Assembly: GCF_000297055.2 (NCBI RefSeq)
Contig: NC_022357.1
Location: 2,491,501 to 2,555,500, forward strand
DNA length: 64,000 bases
Direction of reading: 5' to 3'
Source: Sulfuricella denitrificans skB26
GTDB taxonomy: Bacteria; Pseudomonadota; Gammaproteobacteria; Burkholderiales; Sulfuricellaceae
The notes under the pieces: model-generated
Databases searched by the model: none
Seen by the model: only the letters and a program-made list of their open reading frames with translations
What the model was told of the DNA's origin: nothing
Shown here: positions 44,620-56,412 of the stretch, piece after piece
Layout: the number at the start of each line of letters is the position of its first letter
How positions within the stretch are numbered: position 1 is the stretch's first letter
Translations under genes and position numbers: made by a program

Positions 44620-45858
44620 TCAAAAATTCCCTTGAAACCAACTCTTCATCCGATTGAAAATCTGTGTCACCGAGCCGTTCTGCATTGTTGCCAGGTGATG
44701 CCGCTGGTGTTGATCCATCCCCGCAAGCAGTAGTCCTACGCCGGTGGCAAAACGCGGGTTGCGCACGACCTCGGCCAGTCCGCCCACGTACTGCGGCATT
44801 CCCAGCCGCACTGGCATGTGGAACACCTCCTCGCCCAGCTCCGCCATACCCTCCATGGCACTGCTGCCACCGGTGATGACAATGCCGGATGAGAGCAGCT
44901 CCTCGAAACCGCTGCGGCGCAACTCCGCCTGCACCAGGCTGTACAGTTCCTCGACGCGCGGCTCGATCACTTCGGCCAGAGTCTGGCGGGACAGCTGGCG
45001 TGCAGGCCGGTCGCCGACGCCGAGCACCTCGATCATTTGCTTCGCGTCAGCCAGCTGGCGCAGCGCACAGCCGTATTTCACCTTCAGGTCCTCGGCATCC
45101 GCCGTCGGCGTCCTGAGCGCCATGGCCACATCGTTGGTGATCTGGTCGCCGGCGATCGGAATCACCGAGGTGTGGCGGATCGCGCCACCGGTGAATACCG
45201 CGATGTCAGTAGTGCCGCCGCCGATATCTACCAGGCACACACCCAGGTCTTTTTCATCCTCCGACAGCACCGCCATGCTGGATGCCAGCGGCTGCAGGAT
45301 CAGATCGCGCACTTCCAGCCCGCACCGACGCACGCACTTGATGATGTTCTGGGCCGCGCTGATCGCGCCGGTGACGATATGCACCTTGACCTCCAGCTTC
45401 ACCCCGCTCATGCCGAGCGGCTCGCGCACATCTTCTTGCCCGTCGATGATGAATTCCTGGGTAAGGATGTGCAGGACCTGCTGGTCGGTTGGAATAATCA
45501 CCGCGCGGGCCGTTTCGATCACCCGGTCAACATCGGTCTGACCTACTTCCTTGTCCTTGATTGCCACCATGCCATGCGAGTTGATGCTCCTGATATGGCT
45601 GCCGGCGATACCGGTGTAGACCTCGCGAATCTTACAGTCGGCCATCAGTTCGGCCTCCTCCAGCGCTCGCTGGATGGCGTTGACAGTTGACTCTATATTC
45701 ACCACCACGCCCTTCTTCAAACCGCGCGACGGCGTCTGCCCCATGCCGATGATTTCCAGCCGCCCTTCAGGCAGTATCTCCGCAACGATGGCGACGATTT
45801 TCGAGGTGCCGATATCCAGCCCCACGATCAGATTCTTTTGTTCTTTAGCCTTGCTCAT
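44620..45858 (-). CDS. ftsA: Cell division protein FtsA
   Basis: A 412-residue actin-like ATPase that tethers FtsZ to the membrane. It starts LIVGLDIGTSKIVAIVAE, has the SHS2 region with GIAGSHIRSINSHGMV, the phosphate-binding VDIGGGTTDIAVF and the C-terminal amphipathic helix IFNRMKSWFQGNF that binds the membrane. GGGAGAG lies just before the ATG. It is 15 bp after ftsQ and 139 bp before ftsZ. Confidence 0.98.
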   Translation of the reverse strand: MSKAKEQKNLIVGLDIGTSKIVAIVAEILPEGRLEIIGMGQTPSRGLKKGVVVNIESTVNAIQRALEEAELMADCKIREVYTGIAGSHIRSINSHGMVAIKDKEVGQTDVDRVIETARAVIIPTDQQVLHILTQEFIIDGQEDVREPLGMSGVKLEVKVHIVTGAISAAQNIIKCVRRCGLEVRDLILQPLASSMAVLSEDEKDLGVCLVDIGGGTTDIAVFTGGAIRHTSVIPIAGDQITNDVAMALRTPTADAEDLKVKYGCALRQLADAKQMIEVLGVGDRPARQLSRQTLAEVIEPRVEELYSLVQAELRRSGFEELLSSGIVITGGSSAMEGMAELGEEVFHMPVRLGMPQYVGGLAEVVRNPRFATGVGLLLAGMDQHQRHHLATMQNGSVTQIFNRMKSWFQGNF

Positions 45859-45873
45859 CCCATCTCTCCCTTG

Positions 45874-46680
45874 TCAGGCGGCAACTGCCAGATAATTAGC
45901 ATCACGTCGCAACCCGACTTTTTTCTTCAAATTTCCCTGACCCGGCCTTGCTGCCGGCTGCGCCTTCTTTGCTGGCATCGAAGCTATCTGTGGATAGCGC
46001 ACCGCGAATCCGTTGGGATAGCGCAAGTCAGCGTAGGCAACAGCTATCGGGAGCTTGGCGACGGTCTGGTCGTACACCCCGACGAATTTCTCCAAACGCT
46101 CGTGCACCTTTTCCCTGCCCAACTCCACCACCAGTCCATTATTCAGCTTGAGCTGCAGCGCACGGCGGTCCGACAGAGTCATCCGGGTCAGAACCAGGTT
46201 GAACGGCTTGAGCATCCGACTGAATTCCTCATAACGCCCTGTCACTTCCCGTGCCGCGTCTTCCGGGCCATTGAACTCCGGCAGCACCGCATTCGAGGCC
46301 GCCCTGAACAGTTCACCCTGCGTATTGACCAACGCCGAACTACCCCAGCGCGCCAACACGACATGCTCCTCAATGGCTACTTCCAGCCTGTCCGGCCAGC
46401 GCCGCCTCACGCTTACGTTGCGCACCCAGGGCAGCTTTTCGAACGCCGAGCGTGTACGGTTTAGATCGAGGGTGAAGAAGTTTCCTTTCATCTCACGTGC
46501 CACGATAAATTTCACCTGCTCGCGGTTGACATGCTGCAACTCTCCCTTGACGTCCACCTTGCGCAGCGGAAATACCGGCAAATGCACCACCAGAAACAGC
46601 ACGGCATACAGCAGCAGCACCCCTGCCAGTGCGTAAAGCATGTTTGCCAGCCACAACGTCATCTGCGTTTTATCCCACAC
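45874..46680 (-). CDS. ftsQ: Cell division protein FtsQ
   Basis: A 268-residue bitopic inner-membrane protein of the divisome FtsQLB complex. One helix (about 14-34, ALAGVLLLYAVLFLVVHLPVF) is followed by a POTRA domain (LRKVDVKGELQHVNREQVKFIV) and the FtsQ domain with LPWVRNVSVRRRWPDRLEVAIEEH. The start is a GTG at 46680, with GGAA 7 bases upstream. The last 30 residues are basic and poorly conserved. Confidence 0.95.
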   Translation of the reverse strand: MWDKTQMTLWLANMLYALAGVLLLYAVLFLVVHLPVFPLRKVDVKGELQHVNREQVKFIVAREMKGNFFTLDLNRTRSAFEKLPWVRNVSVRRRWPDRLEVAIEEHVVLARWGSSALVNTQGELFRAASNAVLPEFNGPEDAAREVTGRYEEFSRMLKPFNLVLTRMTLSDRRALQLKLNNGLVVELGREKVHERLEKFVGVYDQTVAKLPIAVAYADLRYPNGFAVRYPQIASMPAKKAQPAARPGQGNLKKKVGLRRDANYLAVAA

Positions 46681-46718
46681 GGTTCAGTTCCAGTTCCCGA
46701 GCGCAAAGTTCATGACAT

Positions 46719-47717
46719 TCATCCCGCACTCGCCAGTTCAAGAACCTTGATCACCAAATCTTCAAAACTCAGGCCCGCTGCCCGCGCCGCCATCGGCACC
46801 AAGCTATGGTCGGTCATTCCGGGCGAGGTATTGGCTTCCAGCAAGTACGGCTTGCCTGCCGCATCGAGCAGGAAATCCACCCGCCCCCACCCGGCGCCGC
46901 CGATTATGGCGTAGCCTTGTTTTGCCAGGCGCTGAATTTCACTTTCCTGTTCTGCGGATAAACCGCACGGGCAAAGGTAGCGGGTGTCGTCGCGCAGGTA
47001 TTTCGCTTCGTAATCGTAGAACTCGTTGGCCGGCTCGATTTTGATCACCGGCAGAACCTCGCTGCCGAGGATCGCGACGGTGTACTCTCCGCCACCGACA
47101 AATTGTTCGGCAATCACCAGATCGTCGTAGCGCGCCGCCAGTTCGAACGCGGCGCGCAAATCCGCGACTGACTTCACTTTGCTGATGCCGACGCTGGAGC
47201 CCTCGTTAGCCGGCTTGACGAACAGAGGCAATCCGAGGCGCACAGCGACCGCCGCGAAATCGCTGGCGGCATCGAGCAACTCGTAGGCGGGTACCGGCAT
47301 TCCCGCCGCCTGCCACACCAGCTTGCTGCGCCATTTGTCCATCGCCAGAGCAGACGCCAGCACACCGCTGCCGGTATAGGGAATGCCCAGCAGCGCCAGC
47401 GCGCCCTGCACCGTACCATCCTCGCCTTGACCTCCGTGCAGGGTGATAAACACACGCTGGTAACCATCACGCTTCAGCTCGCCCAACTCCCGCTCGGACG
47501 GATCGAACGCATGCGCATCGACGCCGCTGCGCTTGAGCGCGGCCAGCACTGCATTACCGCTTTTAAGTGACACCTCACGCTCGGCGGATTTTCCGCCCAG
47601 CAGCACCGCGACTTTTCCGAAGAGGTGAGGGGTGAGGGGTGAGGGGTGAGGGGAAAACCCCCGGGTTTCCCCTTGGTCATCTTTCTCCGTCAAACCCTTG
47701 CCAGTTTCAACTTGCAT
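46719..47717 (-). CDS. ddl: D-alanine-D-alanine ligase Ddl
   Basis: A 332-residue ATP-grasp enzyme that joins two D-alanines for the peptidoglycan stem. Conserved parts are [21 protein letters not shown], the ATP-grasp [14 protein letters not shown] and [23 protein letters not shown]. The ATG at 47717 has AGGAG 8 bases before it, inside the murB 3' end (11-bp overlap). The first 32 residues are an extension not seen in E. coli DdlB, ending [10 protein letters not shown], which is encoded by tandem GTGAGGG heptamers. Confidence 0.94.
   Translation of the reverse strand: MQVETGKGLTEKDDQGETRGFSPHPSPLTPHLFGKVAVLLGGKSAEREVSLKSGNAVLAALKRSGVDAHAFDPSERELGELKRDGYQRVFITLHGGQGEDGTVQGALALLGIPYTGSGVLASALAMDKWRSKLVWQAAGMPVPAYELLDAASDFAAVAVRLGLPLFVKPANEGSSVGISKVKSVADLRAAFELAARYDDLVIAEQFVGGGEYTVAILGSEVLPVIKIEPANEFYDYEAKYLRDDTRYLCPCGLSAEQESEIQRLAKQGYAIIGGAGWGRVDFLLDAAGKPYLLEANTSPGMTDHSLVPMAARAAGLSFEDLVIKVLELASAG
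47625..47653. repeat. GTGAGGG heptamer array inside the ddl 5' end
   Basis: Four perfect tandem copies of GTGAGGG plus one G. On the coding strand they read CCCTCAC and encode part of the N-terminal [10 protein letters not shown] of Ddl. Together with the array at 47725-47754 they form an inverted pair. Confidence 0.9.
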
Positions 47718-48669
47718 GCTTTTGCTCCTCACCCCTCACCCCTAACGCCTCACCGATTACTCTTACTTCCGTGACCAGTTCAATGCCGTGCTGCGCCTTC
47801 ACCGTTTGCCGCACCTTGTCGATCAGCGCCTCGATGTCCGCTGCCGTGGCTCCGCCGGCGTTGACGATGAAATTGGCGTGCTTGGGCGACACCATCGCCC
47901 CGCCAAGCGCCGATCCCTTCAGGCCGCACGCCTCGATCAATCGCGCCGCATAGTCGCCAGCCGGATTGCGGAACACCGAGCCGGCATTGGGCGTGCCGAT
48001 CGGTTGGCTCGCCACCCGCTTTTCCAGCAAGCCCTTGATCTTTTTCCGTGAAACCTCACCGTTGCCGGGCTTGAAAGCGAACCAGGCGGCGACGAACCAT
48101 TCGCTGCCTATGCCTGCCTTGAGCGCCACGTGGCGATAGCCGATGTCAAAATCCTGTGGCGTACGGCGGCGCAATTCGCCAAAGCAGTCGATGGTCAGCA
48201 CTTCGGTCACGTGTTGCCAGGTTTCCGCTCCGTAGCAGCCGGCGTTCATCGCCAGCGCACCGCCCACTGTGCCGGGAATGCCGGCGAGAAACTCGGCGCC
48301 CTCGAAACCGTTCAAGGCTGCGAATCGCGCCACCTTCGGGCTGGCCACCCCGGCCTCGGCGTAAACTCCGCTTGGCGCGCCCGGCTTACCGTGACTCAGC
48401 GTGATCTGGTTGAGCGCACTGTGCAGAAGCACTACCGTGCCGCGCACCCCGCCATCGCGCACCAGCAAATTGCTGCCCAATCCGATGAAGTGCACCGGCT
48501 CGTCAGCCGCAAGACCCTGCAAAAACTGCGCCAAATCGGCGATATCCGCCGGAATGTAGAAACGCTCAGCCGGACCCCCGACACGCCAGCTGGTGTGCTT
48601 GCTCATCGGCTCGTTGTACTTCAGCACGCCACGCAACTTTTGAGGTGCAAGCGCCAATGCCATATTCAT
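47707..48669 (-). CDS. murB: UDP-N-acetylenolpyruvoylglucosamine reductase MurB
   Basis: A 320-residue FAD enzyme that reduces UDP-GlcNAc-enolpyruvate to UDP-MurNAc. FAD and active-site motifs are [45 protein letters not shown] (catalytic serine) and the C-terminal [11 protein letters not shown] (glutamate). The ATG at 48669 has AAGGAC just upstream; other starts at 48663 and 48693 are possible. The C-terminal [13 protein letters not shown] lies on a heptamer repeat and is probably not ancestral. Confidence 0.96.
   Translation of the reverse strand: MNMALALAPQKLRGVLKYNEPMSKHTSWRVGGPAERFYIPADIADLAQFLQGLAADEPVHFIGLGSNLLVRDGGVRGTVVLLHSALNQITLSHGKPGAPSGVYAEAGVASPKVARFAALNGFEGAEFLAGIPGTVGGALAMNAGCYGAETWQHVTEVLTIDCFGELRRRTPQDFDIGYRHVALKAGIGSEWFVAAWFAFKPGNGEVSRKKIKGLLEKRVASQPIGTPNAGSVFRNPAGDYAARLIEACGLKGSALGGAMVSPKHANFIVNAGGATAADIEALIDKVRQTVKAQHGIELVTEVRVIGEALGVRGEEQKHAS
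47725..47754. repeat. Heptamer array at the murB 3' end
   Basis: Four imperfect units of the CCCTCAC type (CTCCTCA, CCCCTCA, CCCCTAA, CGCCTCA). They encode the last residues of MurB ([11 protein letters not shown]) just before the ddl start and are inverted relative to 47625-47653. Confidence 0.8.
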
Positions 48670-48689
48670 GTCCTTGTCCTCCTCACCGC

Positions 48690-50078
48690 TCACGCCCCGC
48701 CCCGCGCCAAGTTGCCCGGCACCTGGCCGATCGAGCCAGCCCCCATGGTCAGCACTACATCGCCGTCCCGCGCCGCATTCAGGAGTTCACCCGGCAGTTC
48801 CGCCACGGTTTCCACGAAAATCGGCTCAACCTTGCCCGCCACCCGGATGGCGCGCGCCAATGCTCTGCCGTCTGCGGCTACGATCGGCGCTTCGCCGGCC
48901 GGATAGATTTCGGTCAGCAGCAGGACGTCGACGGTCGACAGCACCTTGACAAAATCCTCGAACAAATCACGAGTGCGGGTATAGCGGTGCGGCTGGAATG
49001 CCAGCACCAGTCTCTGACCCGGGAATGCCCCGCGCGCCGCCGCCAAGGTCGCCGCCATTTCCACCGGATGATGGCCATAATCGTCAATCAGGGTGAGGCT
49101 GCCGCCATCCGGCAGGGAAACCTTGCCATAACGTTCGAAGCGCCGACCGACGCCGCTGAATTCGGCCAATCCCTTGACGATGGCCGCATCCGGTGCGCCC
49201 ACTTCCATCGCCACTGCAATCGCCGCAAGCGCATTCAGTACGTTATGCTGGCCGGGCATGTTGAGCGTCACCGCCAAGTCGGGCATCCCGGCACGTTGCA
49301 CCTTGAAATCCATCCGGCCGCCATTGTGGACAAGATCCTTACCCAGAACCTGCGCACCTTCTTCCAGGCCATAGGTGATCACCGGCTTGGTGATGCGCGG
49401 CATGATCTCGCGCACATTGGCATCATCTGCACACAACACCGCCATACCGTAGAACGGCAGGCGCTGGATGAAATCGACGAAGGCCTGCTTCAGCCGGCCG
49501 AAATCGTGGCCGTAGGTTTCCATGTGGTCGGCATCAATATTGGTCACCACCGCCATCACCGGCATCAGGTAGAGAAAGGAGGCATCGGATTCGTCCGCTT
49601 CGGCAACGATGAATTCGCCCTGTCCCAAGCGCGCATTGGCGCCAGCAGCCTCCAACTTGCCGCCGATAACGAATGTCGGGTCCATCCCTGCCTCGCCAAG
49701 GATGCTGGCGATCAGGCTGGTGGTCGTGGTCTTGCCGTGAGTGCCGGCCACCGCAATGCCCTGCTTGAAGCGCATCAGCTCCGCCAGCATCATGGCGCGC
49801 GGCACCACAGGGATGTTGCGCTCCCGCGCTGCCGCCACTTCCGGGTTGTCGGCCTGTACCGCGGTGGAGATCACCACCACATCGGCACGCGCCAGATTGC
49901 TGGCAGCATGGCCTTGGTAAACCAGTGCGCCGAGTGCTTTGAGGCGACGGGTAGCAACGCTGTCGCCCAGATCCGAACCGCTCACCTCGTAACCCAGGTT
50001 GATCAGCACCTCGGCGATGCCGCTCATACCGACTCCGCCGATGCCTACGAAATGGACGTTTTTGACTTTATGTTTCAT
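48690..50078 (-). CDS. murC: UDP-N-acetylmuramate-L-alanine ligase MurC
   Basis: A 462-residue ligase that adds L-alanine to UDP-MurNAc. The N-terminal Rossmann motif is [18 protein letters not shown], the ATP loop is [16 protein letters not shown] and later [24 protein letters not shown] and [14 protein letters not shown] are visible. The ATG at 50078 forms an ATGA overlap with murG and has GGAG 8 bases upstream. The frame extends far upstream without conservation. Confidence 0.97.
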   Translation of the reverse strand: MKHKVKNVHFVGIGGVGMSGIAEVLINLGYEVSGSDLGDSVATRRLKALGALVYQGHAASNLARADVVVISTAVQADNPEVAAARERNIPVVPRAMMLAELMRFKQGIAVAGTHGKTTTTSLIASILGEAGMDPTFVIGGKLEAAGANARLGQGEFIVAEADESDASFLYLMPVMAVVTNIDADHMETYGHDFGRLKQAFVDFIQRLPFYGMAVLCADDANVREIMPRITKPVITYGLEEGAQVLGKDLVHNGGRMDFKVQRAGMPDLAVTLNMPGQHNVLNALAAIAVAMEVGAPDAAIVKGLAEFSGVGRRFERYGKVSLPDGGSLTLIDDYGHHPVEMAATLAAARGAFPGQRLVLAFQPHRYTRTRDLFEDFVKVLSTVDVLLLTEIYPAGEAPIVAADGRALARAIRVAGKVEPIFVETVAELPGELLNAARDGDVVLTMGAGSIGQVPGNLARGGA

Positions 50079-51280
50079 CCTGCCAGCTCCATGCATACTT
50101 GTGCCACGGTCGCGGTCGCTTCCGGCTTGGCCAATTTTTTCGCCGCCTGCGCCATCGCCAGTAATTTCTCGCGGGTAAAACCATGCAGCAGTACCGCCAG
50201 TTTTTCCGCGTTCAATTCGGTCTGCGGCAGTAAGACTGCCGCGCCGTTCTCGCTCAGGAAGCGGGCATTGCCGGTCTGATGGTCGTCCACTGCGTGAGGG
50301 TAAGGCACCAGCACACTGGCCACACCGGCGGCAGTCACTTCGGCCAGGGTCAGTGCCCCCGCCCGACACACGATCACGTCGCACCAGGCATACATCTGTG
50401 CCATATCTTCGATGAAGGCGCGGGCATCGGCCTTAACACCGGCAGCAGCATAGTTGGCACTGAGTTTTTCCAGGTTTTTGGCACCGGACTGATGGATTAC
50501 TTCGGGGCGGTCGGCTTCTGCAATCAGCGCCAGCGCCTGCGGCACCGCTTCGTTCAGCGCTGCGGCACCCAGGCTGCCGCCCACCACCAGCAAGCGCAGC
50601 TTGCCCTGACGCCCGGCCATCCGTTGCTCCGTTGCAGGCAAGGCTGCGATATCGGCGCGCACCGGGTTGCCGCACCAGGTCATCGCCGGCCTGGCGCATC
50701 CGATCGGCTTGTCTCCGGGATTGTTGAAGGCTGATGGGAAGGCCACCAGGACACGATCGGCAAGACAGGCCAGCACCCGGTTGGTCAACCCTGCCACCGA
50801 GTTCTGCTCGTGAATCACCAGAGGTTTTGCCAGCAGAGTAGCCATTAACCCACCGGGGAATGCTGTAAAACCGCCCATGCCGAGCACTACATCGGGGCGA
50901 ATACGGAAAATCGCCGCCGCGCTCTGCCACATCGCCAACAGCAGCATGAGCGGCAACGCCGCCCAGCGCAGCACGCCCTTGCCTCGCATACCGGCGAACT
51001 TGACCCAGGCCATTTCGTAACCTTTTTCCGGTATCAGCCGCGCTTCCATGCCGGCACGAGTGCCCAGCCATACCACTTTCCAGCCCTTCTGCCCCAGAAA
51101 GTCTGCCACGGCCAGTGCAGGGAATACGTGCCCGCCAGTTCCGCCCGCCATGATCAGGATAGTGCGTGAAACTCCGTGAGTGGTGAGGGGTGAGGAGTGA
51201 GGAGTAGAGTCAAAGGCGGCGCGGTGGGAGGTTTTACTCCTCACTCCTAACCCCTCACTCCTCACTTCTTCATGACTCAT
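50075..51280 (-). CDS. murG: Lipid II synthase (UDP-GlcNAc transferase) MurG
   Basis: A 401-residue peripheral membrane glycosyltransferase that turns lipid I into lipid II. The donor loop [19 protein letters not shown] begins at residue 40, followed by the second-domain motifs [19 protein letters not shown] and [35 protein letters not shown]. The start is fixed by an ATGA overlap with ftsW. The first 37 residues ([13 protein letters not shown] and [11 protein letters not shown]) are an extra extension made of heptamer repeats. Confidence 0.95.
   Translation of the reverse strand: MSHEEVRSEGLGVRSKTSHRAAFDSTPHSSPLTTHGVSRTILIMAGGTGGHVFPALAVADFLGQKGWKVVWLGTRAGMEARLIPEKGYEMAWVKFAGMRGKGVLRWAALPLMLLLAMWQSAAAIFRIRPDVVLGMGGFTAFPGGLMATLLAKPLVIHEQNSVAGLTNRVLACLADRVLVAFPSAFNNPGDKPIGCARPAMTWCGNPVRADIAALPATEQRMAGRQGKLRLLVVGGSLGAAALNEAVPQALALIAEADRPEVIHQSGAKNLEKLSANYAAAGVKADARAFIEDMAQMYAWCDVIVCRAGALTLAEVTAAGVASVLVPYPHAVDDHQTGNARFLSENGAAVLLPQTELNAEKLAVLLHGFTREKLLAMAQAAKKLAKPEATATVAQVCMELAG
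51176..51265. repeat. Inverted heptamer arrays inside the murG 5' end
   Basis: Left array 51176-51209 (GTGAGTG, GTGAGGG, GTGAGGA, GTGAGGA, GTAGAG) and right array 51236-51265 (ACTCCTC, ACTCCTA, ACCCCTC, ACTCCTC) are inverted copies with 26 bases between. Both are in frame with MurG and encode its N-terminal extension. Confidence 0.85.
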
Positions 51281-52440
51281 ACTGAATAACCTTTCATAAC
51301 CTGCCGGTTTTCCCAGTCCGCCCGCATCAGCACGCCGATTGCGGTGCAATTTGCAACGACTGCGCTGCCGCCGAATGACAGCAGGGGCAAAGTCAGACCC
51401 TTGGTCGGCAACAGACCCATGTTCACGCCCATATTGATAATCGCCTGCACCGCCAGCCAGACGCCGATGCCGTAGGCCACCAGCGCGGCAAAATGGCGGT
51501 CGATCCCAGCCGCCTGGCGGCCGATAGAAAAAGCGCGGACAGTCAGCCAGACGAACATCAGAATCACTACTGTCACACCAGCCAACCCGAGCTCTTCAGC
51601 GATGACTGCGAGCAGGAAGTCGGTGTGCGCTTCCGGCAGATAGAACAATTTTTCGACACTCGCGCCCAGACCGACGCCGTACCATTCACCGCGGCCGAAG
51701 GCGATCAGCGCATGGGAAAGCTGATAGCCCTTGCCATAGGGATCTGCCCAAGGATCCATAAAACCGATAATGCGCTGCATACGGTAGGGCGAAGTCCAGA
51801 TCAGCACGAGGAAGCCCACTACCAGCATGGCGATGAGACCAGCGAACAACCGCCAGTTCATGCCACCGAGGAACAGGATCGCCATGGCAATACTGGTGAT
51901 CACGGCAAAGGCGCCAAAATCCGGCTCGCGCAGAAGTAAGCCGCCGACCAGCAGCATCACCATGAACATCGGCATGAAGCCCTTCTTGATGCTGTCCATG
52001 TAAGCCGCCTTGCGCACCGTGTAATCGGCGGCATACAACACTGCAAACAGCTTCATGAACTCGGATGGCTGCAAATTAATCACCACCAGCGACAGCCAGC
52101 GACGACTGCCGTTGACCTCTCGGCCGATACCGGGAATCAGCACCAGCACCAGCAGCAGCAGGCCGGAAAGAAACAAATAGGGCGCGATTTCCTGCAACAC
52201 CTTATTTGGCACCTGAAAGGCAAACAGGCCGAACAGGGTACCGATACCGAGGAAAACTCCCTGGCGCACCAGGTAATAGCTTTCCTGGAAACCGGTATGC
52301 TTATCTGCTGCCGAGATGGCAATTGAGGAGGAGTACACCATCACCAAACCGAAGCCGAGCAACAGGATCACCAGCCACAGCAAGGTGCGGTCGTAGTCTG
52401 GTCTGGCATGCGGCGCAACAACCGGCGAATAGGAGTTCAT
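51277..52440 (-). CDS. ftsW: Septal peptidoglycan glycosyltransferase FtsW
   Basis: A 387-residue SEDS-family membrane protein with about ten helices that polymerises lipid II at the septum with FtsI. Landmarks are [42 protein letters not shown], the SxxxG-like [47 protein letters not shown] and [17 protein letters not shown]. The ATG at 52440 has AAGGAGG 11 bases upstream. The 109-bp gap to murD shows no clear hairpin. Confidence 0.96.
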   Translation of the reverse strand: MNSYSPVVAPHARPDYDRTLLWLVILLLGFGLVMVYSSSIAISAADKHTGFQESYYLVRQGVFLGIGTLFGLFAFQVPNKVLQEIAPYLFLSGLLLLVLVLIPGIGREVNGSRRWLSLVVINLQPSEFMKLFAVLYAADYTVRKAAYMDSIKKGFMPMFMVMLLVGGLLLREPDFGAFAVITSIAMAILFLGGMNWRLFAGLIAMLVVGFLVLIWTSPYRMQRIIGFMDPWADPYGKGYQLSHALIAFGRGEWYGVGLGASVEKLFYLPEAHTDFLLAVIAEELGLAGVTVVILMFVWLTVRAFSIGRQAAGIDRHFAALVAYGIGVWLAVQAIINMGVNMGLLPTKGLTLPLLSFGGSAVVANCTAIGVLMRADWENRQVMKGYSV

Positions 52441-52549
52441 GCTTTCGCTGCCTCCTTGAACACATGCTGTAAATTTGCTCGACCGCGTGTCGGCGTCTGG
52501 CGGCAATCGCGGTCGGTCGCATCCCGCAAGCGGGAACCCTGCTCCCTGC

Positions 52550-53938
52550 TCATACCGCCCCCTCCAGTTCCTTGACTGCTGCGACAAATACCTGGGCGCG
52601 ATGTTCGTAGTTGCGGAACATATCGAAGCTGGCGCAGGCCGGCGACAGCAGCACCGCGTCACCCGGATGGGCCTGCTCGAATCCCAGGGTTACCGCCTTC
52701 TCCAGGCTCGCCGCATAGATCAGTGGCACACCACAGCCAGTCAGGGCCGCTCCGATTCTCTGCCCGTCACGGCCAATCAGCACGACAGCACGGGCATGGG
52801 CAGACACTGCCGGTGCCAGCGGGCTGAAATCCTGGCCTTTGCCATCGCCACCGGCAATCAGCACCACTTTGCACGACATGCCGTTGAGTGCAGCTACCGT
52901 GGCGCCTACGTTGGTTCCCTTGGAATCGTCGTAGAAAATAATGCCATTAATCTCCGCCACTTTCTCCACCCGGTGAGACAGACCCTTGAACTCGCGCAGC
53001 GCTTCAATCAGGGGTGGAAACGGCAGATCGATGGCGCGGCACAAGGCCAGAGCAGCAAGCGCATTGGCGGCGTTGTGCAAGCCGGCAAGCGGCAGATCGG
53101 CGATTTGCATCAACCGATTCTCACCTTGTGACAGCCACTGGCTGTTATCGCTACCCAGCAATCCCCAGTCATCGGGGTTTTGTGGCTCATCCAGGCCAAA
53201 CGTCATCACTTTGCGATCGGACTTCGCCATTGCCAGGCTGTAGTGGTCTTCCCGGTTCAGCACCTGGACGCCGTTACCGGCAAAAATGCGCTTTTTGGCC
53301 GCGGCGTAATCCTCCATGCCATGGTAGCGGTCCATGTGGTCTTCGGTCACATTAAGTACGGTCGCTGCCGCCGGGTTCAGTGTGTGCGTGGTTTCCAGCT
53401 GAAAACTGGAGAGTTCGATTACGAACACGTCAGCAGTCTCGCCGCGCTGATCCAGATCGCTCAATGCATCCAGCACCGGCAGACCAATATTTCCCGCCAC
53501 CACGGTATGCAGGCCAGCCTTCCTGCACATCGCACCGACCATCTCGGTCACCGTGCTCTTGCCGTTGGAGCCGGTAATGGCAATCACCTGGGTCCTGAAC
53601 GTCAAATCCTGAGTGCAGAGCGCCTGGGCGAACAGCTCGATATCCCCGACCACTGCCACGCCGTGCGCCAGCGCGTCGGCAACGGCCGGTTCACGCAGGG
53701 AAACGCCCGGACTGACCGCGAGCAGATCGGCATTGCGAAACACCTCTTCCCTGAGCTTGCCGGTGAATAGCGGCACGCCAGGTAGCTCAGCCTGAAGGCG
53801 TGCGGCGTGCGGCGGGTTGTCGCGCGAGTCGGTGACAGCCACCACCGCGCCTCTCGCGTCCAGCCAGCGCGCCATGGAAAGGCCGGTGACGCCCAGCCCC
53901 ACCACCAGCACTTTTTTATGTTCGAGGTTCAATCTCAT
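52550..53938 (-). CDS. murD: UDP-N-acetylmuramoylalanine-D-glutamate ligase MurD
   Basis: A 462-residue ligase that adds D-glutamate to UDP-MurNAc-L-Ala. The N-terminal domain is [18 protein letters not shown], the ATP loop is [17 protein letters not shown], followed by [12 protein letters not shown] and [15 protein letters not shown], and the C-terminal [22 protein letters not shown]. The ATG overlaps the mraY stop (ATGA). Confidence 0.97.
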   Translation of the reverse strand: MRLNLEHKKVLVVGLGVTGLSMARWLDARGAVVAVTDSRDNPPHAARLQAELPGVPLFTGKLREEVFRNADLLAVSPGVSLREPAVADALAHGVAVVGDIELFAQALCTQDLTFRTQVIAITGSNGKSTVTEMVGAMCRKAGLHTVVAGNIGLPVLDALSDLDQRGETADVFVIELSSFQLETTHTLNPAAATVLNVTEDHMDRYHGMEDYAAAKKRIFAGNGVQVLNREDHYSLAMAKSDRKVMTFGLDEPQNPDDWGLLGSDNSQWLSQGENRLMQIADLPLAGLHNAANALAALALCRAIDLPFPPLIEALREFKGLSHRVEKVAEINGIIFYDDSKGTNVGATVAALNGMSCKVVLIAGGDGKGQDFSPLAPAVSAHARAVVLIGRDGQRIGAALTGCGVPLIYAASLEKAVTLGFEQAHPGDAVLLSPACASFDMFRNYEHRAQVFVAAVKELEGAV

Positions 53939-55020
53939 CTCAGCTTCAATGTCGAGAGTCCAACCAGCACCAGCATCATGCTGATGATCCAGAAACGAAC
54001 TACAACTTGATTCTCTTTCCAGCCCTTCAACTCATAATGGTGATGCAGCGGCGCCATGCGGAAGATGCGCTTGCCGGTGAGCTTGAACGATCCCACCTGA
54101 AGCACCACCGACAGGGTTTCCACCACGAACACCCCACCCATCACGAACAGAACAATCTCCTGCCGCACAATCACCGCCACCACGCCGATCGCGGCGCCCA
54201 GCGCAAGCGCGCCCACATCGCCCATGAACACTTCGGCGGGGTAGGCATTGAACCAGAGGAAGCCCAGACCAGCTCCGGCCAGGGCAGTGCAAAACACAGC
54301 CAGTTCGCCGGCACCCGGTACGTAGGGAATGCCGAGGTAACGTGAAAAAACGAAGTTACCTGCAACGTAAGCGAATAGCGCCAGCGCACCCGCCACCATC
54401 ACCGTCGGCATAATGGCCAGTCCGTCCAGCCCGTCGGTGAGATTGACAGCATTGCTGCTGCCGACGATGACGAAATAGGTCAGCACGACAAAACCTACTC
54501 CGCCGAGGGGAATTGTCACCAGCTTGAAGAAGGGCACGATCAGTTCGGTATGGGCCGGCAGCGTGGCAGTCATGGCAAGAAACACGGCGACACCAACGCC
54601 GATCAGTGATTGCCAGAACAATTTGGCCTTGGCCGACAGGCCCTTGGGATTACGATGCACCACCTTGCGCCAGTCATCGACCCAGCCGACTGCACCGAAT
54701 CCAATCGTGGTGACCAGCACGACCCAGACATATGGGTTTTTCAGATCCGCCCAGAGCAGAGTGGAAATCGTCAACGCAACCAGGATCAGTGCTCCACCCA
54801 TGGTCGGCGTCCCGGCTTTGATGAGGTGAGTCTGCGGGCCGTCGTCGCGCACCGACTGACCGATCTTGTAGGCGGTGAGCTTGCGGATCATGGCCGGACC
54901 GACGATGAACGAGATCATCAGCGCCGTCAGCATCGCCAGTACCGCACGCAGCGTGATATAGCCAAACACGTTGAAGGCCCGAATATCCTGCCCCAGCCAC
55001 TGGGTCAATGCGAGCAGCAT
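53935..55020 (-). CDS. mraY: Phospho-MurNAc-pentapeptide transferase MraY
   Basis: A 361-residue membrane enzyme with about ten helices that makes lipid I from UDP-MurNAc-pentapeptide and undecaprenyl phosphate. Conserved parts are [34 protein letters not shown] (DD motif), [36 protein letters not shown] and the C-terminal [12 protein letters not shown]. Length matches E. coli (360). It overlaps murF by 16 bp and murD by 4 bp. Confidence 0.98.
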   Translation of the reverse strand: MLLALTQWLGQDIRAFNVFGYITLRAVLAMLTALMISFIVGPAMIRKLTAYKIGQSVRDDGPQTHLIKAGTPTMGGALILVALTISTLLWADLKNPYVWVVLVTTIGFGAVGWVDDWRKVVHRNPKGLSAKAKLFWQSLIGVGVAVFLAMTATLPAHTELIVPFFKLVTIPLGGVGFVVLTYFVIVGSSNAVNLTDGLDGLAIMPTVMVAGALALFAYVAGNFVFSRYLGIPYVPGAGELAVFCTALAGAGLGFLWFNAYPAEVFMGDVGALALGAAIGVVAVIVRQEIVLFVMGGVFVVETLSVVLQVGSFKLTGKRIFRMAPLHHHYELKGWKENQVVVRFWIISMMLVLVGLSTLKLR

Positions 55021-56378
55021 GTCGAATCCTCCTCCAGCACGAAACTCTTCACTACTCGCTCCATCTGCATGAAACGCGACCCCTTCACCAGCACCGTTAC
55101 ATCCGGCGCCAGCCGATTTTCGATTTCGTGCAGCAGATCCTCGATATATTCGAAATTCCGCCCACCCTCGCCGAAACTCTGTGATGCAGCGGAACTCAGA
55201 TCGCCCAGGGTGAACAACAGATCGATCCCGGCCGCCTTCGCTGCCGCGCCGATTTCGGCATGCAGCGCACGCGCGTTTTCACCCAGTTCGCCCATGTCGC
55301 CGAGCACCAGCATCTTCTTGCCCGGCATGCCGGCGAGCACGGCGATCGCCGCCCTCACCGAGCCGGGATTGGCATTGTAGGTATCGTCGATCATGGTGGC
55401 GCCATGCAGACAGGGATTTTTCAGCAGCCGACCCTTGACGCTGGAAACCTTTGCCAACCCCGCAACGATGGTTGCGTTATCGACCTCCAGGGCCTGAGCC
55501 ACGGCAGCAGCAGCCAGAGCGTTGCGCACGTTATGCTCGCCCGGTACGGGTAACGCGACGGTAAATTTACCGGTGGGCGTGACCAGCACTATTTCGCTGC
55601 CGAAGGACTGCAATTTGAAACTGGCCGACACTTCTGCTTGCGGCTTGAGTCCGAAGCGGATGACGCGATGGCCTGTTGCCAGCTCCTGCCATAGTGGCGC
55701 ATGAGGGTCGTCGACGTTGATCACGGCAGTGCCGTTGGCAACCAGGCTCTGAAAAATCTCGCCCTTGGCGTGAGCCACCGCTTCCACCGTGCCCAGACCC
55801 GCCAGATGAGCGGCCTGGGCATTGATGACCAGCGCCACATCGGGCCTGGCAATTCTGGACAGATAAGCGATCTCGCCCGGATGGTTCATGCCCATCTCGA
55901 TTACGGCGTAATGATGGGTATCGCGCAATTCGAGCAGCGTCAACGGCATGCCGATGTCGTTATTGAGATTACCCTTGGTCGCAAGCACTGCTTGATCGCC
56001 AGCCTGCTCTCGAAGTATTGCCGCAATCATTTCCTTTACCGTGGTCTTGCCGCTGCTGCCGGTGAGCGCCACCACGGGAATGGTGAAACGGCTGCGCCAG
56101 TGACCGGCCAGTTCACCCAGAGCAAGGCGCGCATCCTTGACAAGCAGCAGCGGGAAATCGCCCCAGGCCGGGTCGCGTCGCTCTACCAGCGCGGCGACTG
56201 CCCCCTGCTCCATCACTTGTTTGACGTAATTGTGGCCATCGAAACGCTCGCCCTTCAGTGCTACGAACAAATCGCCGGCAGCCACCGCACGGCTGTCGGT
56301 GGTAACGCCGGAGAACGTCACATCCGTGCCGCTGGTTTCAGCGTTCAGGGCCTTGGCTGCTGCACTCAGGCTTAACAT
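55005..56378 (-). CDS. murF: UDP-MurNAc-tripeptide-D-alanyl-D-alanine ligase MurF
   Basis: A 457-residue ligase that adds D-Ala-D-Ala to the tripeptide precursor. It has [31 protein letters not shown], the ATP loop [17 protein letters not shown], the [31 protein letters not shown] segment and [19 protein letters not shown]. The ATG at 56378 has AAGGA 9 bases upstream; the frame upstream is a shadow. It follows murE by 34 bp. Confidence 0.97.
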   Translation of the reverse strand: MLSLSAAAKALNAETSGTDVTFSGVTTDSRAVAAGDLFVALKGERFDGHNYVKQVMEQGAVAALVERRDPAWGDFPLLLVKDARLALGELAGHWRSRFTIPVVALTGSSGKTTVKEMIAAILREQAGDQAVLATKGNLNNDIGMPLTLLELRDTHHYAVIEMGMNHPGEIAYLSRIARPDVALVINAQAAHLAGLGTVEAVAHAKGEIFQSLVANGTAVINVDDPHAPLWQELATGHRVIRFGLKPQAEVSASFKLQSFGSEIVLVTPTGKFTVALPVPGEHNVRNALAAAAVAQALEVDNATIVAGLAKVSSVKGRLLKNPCLHGATMIDDTYNANPGSVRAAIAVLAGMPGKKMLVLGDMGELGENARALHAEIGAAAKAAGIDLLFTLGDLSSAASQSFGEGGRNFEYIEDLLHEIENRLAPDVTVLVKGSRFMQMERVVKSFVLEEDSTCCSH

Positions 56379-56412
56379 GTTGCATATCCTTGCATACGAT
56401 CTTTCATGCGCT

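Noticed and set aside
47625-47754. Possible CRISPR or satellite array
   Set aside because: The units are 7 bp with no spacers and lie in coding frames; this is a microsatellite-like repeat family, not CRISPR.
48645-50279. A 544-codon ORF on the plus strand
   Set aside because: It is antisense to murC and its edges; histidine- and arginine-rich composition is typical of a shadow frame.
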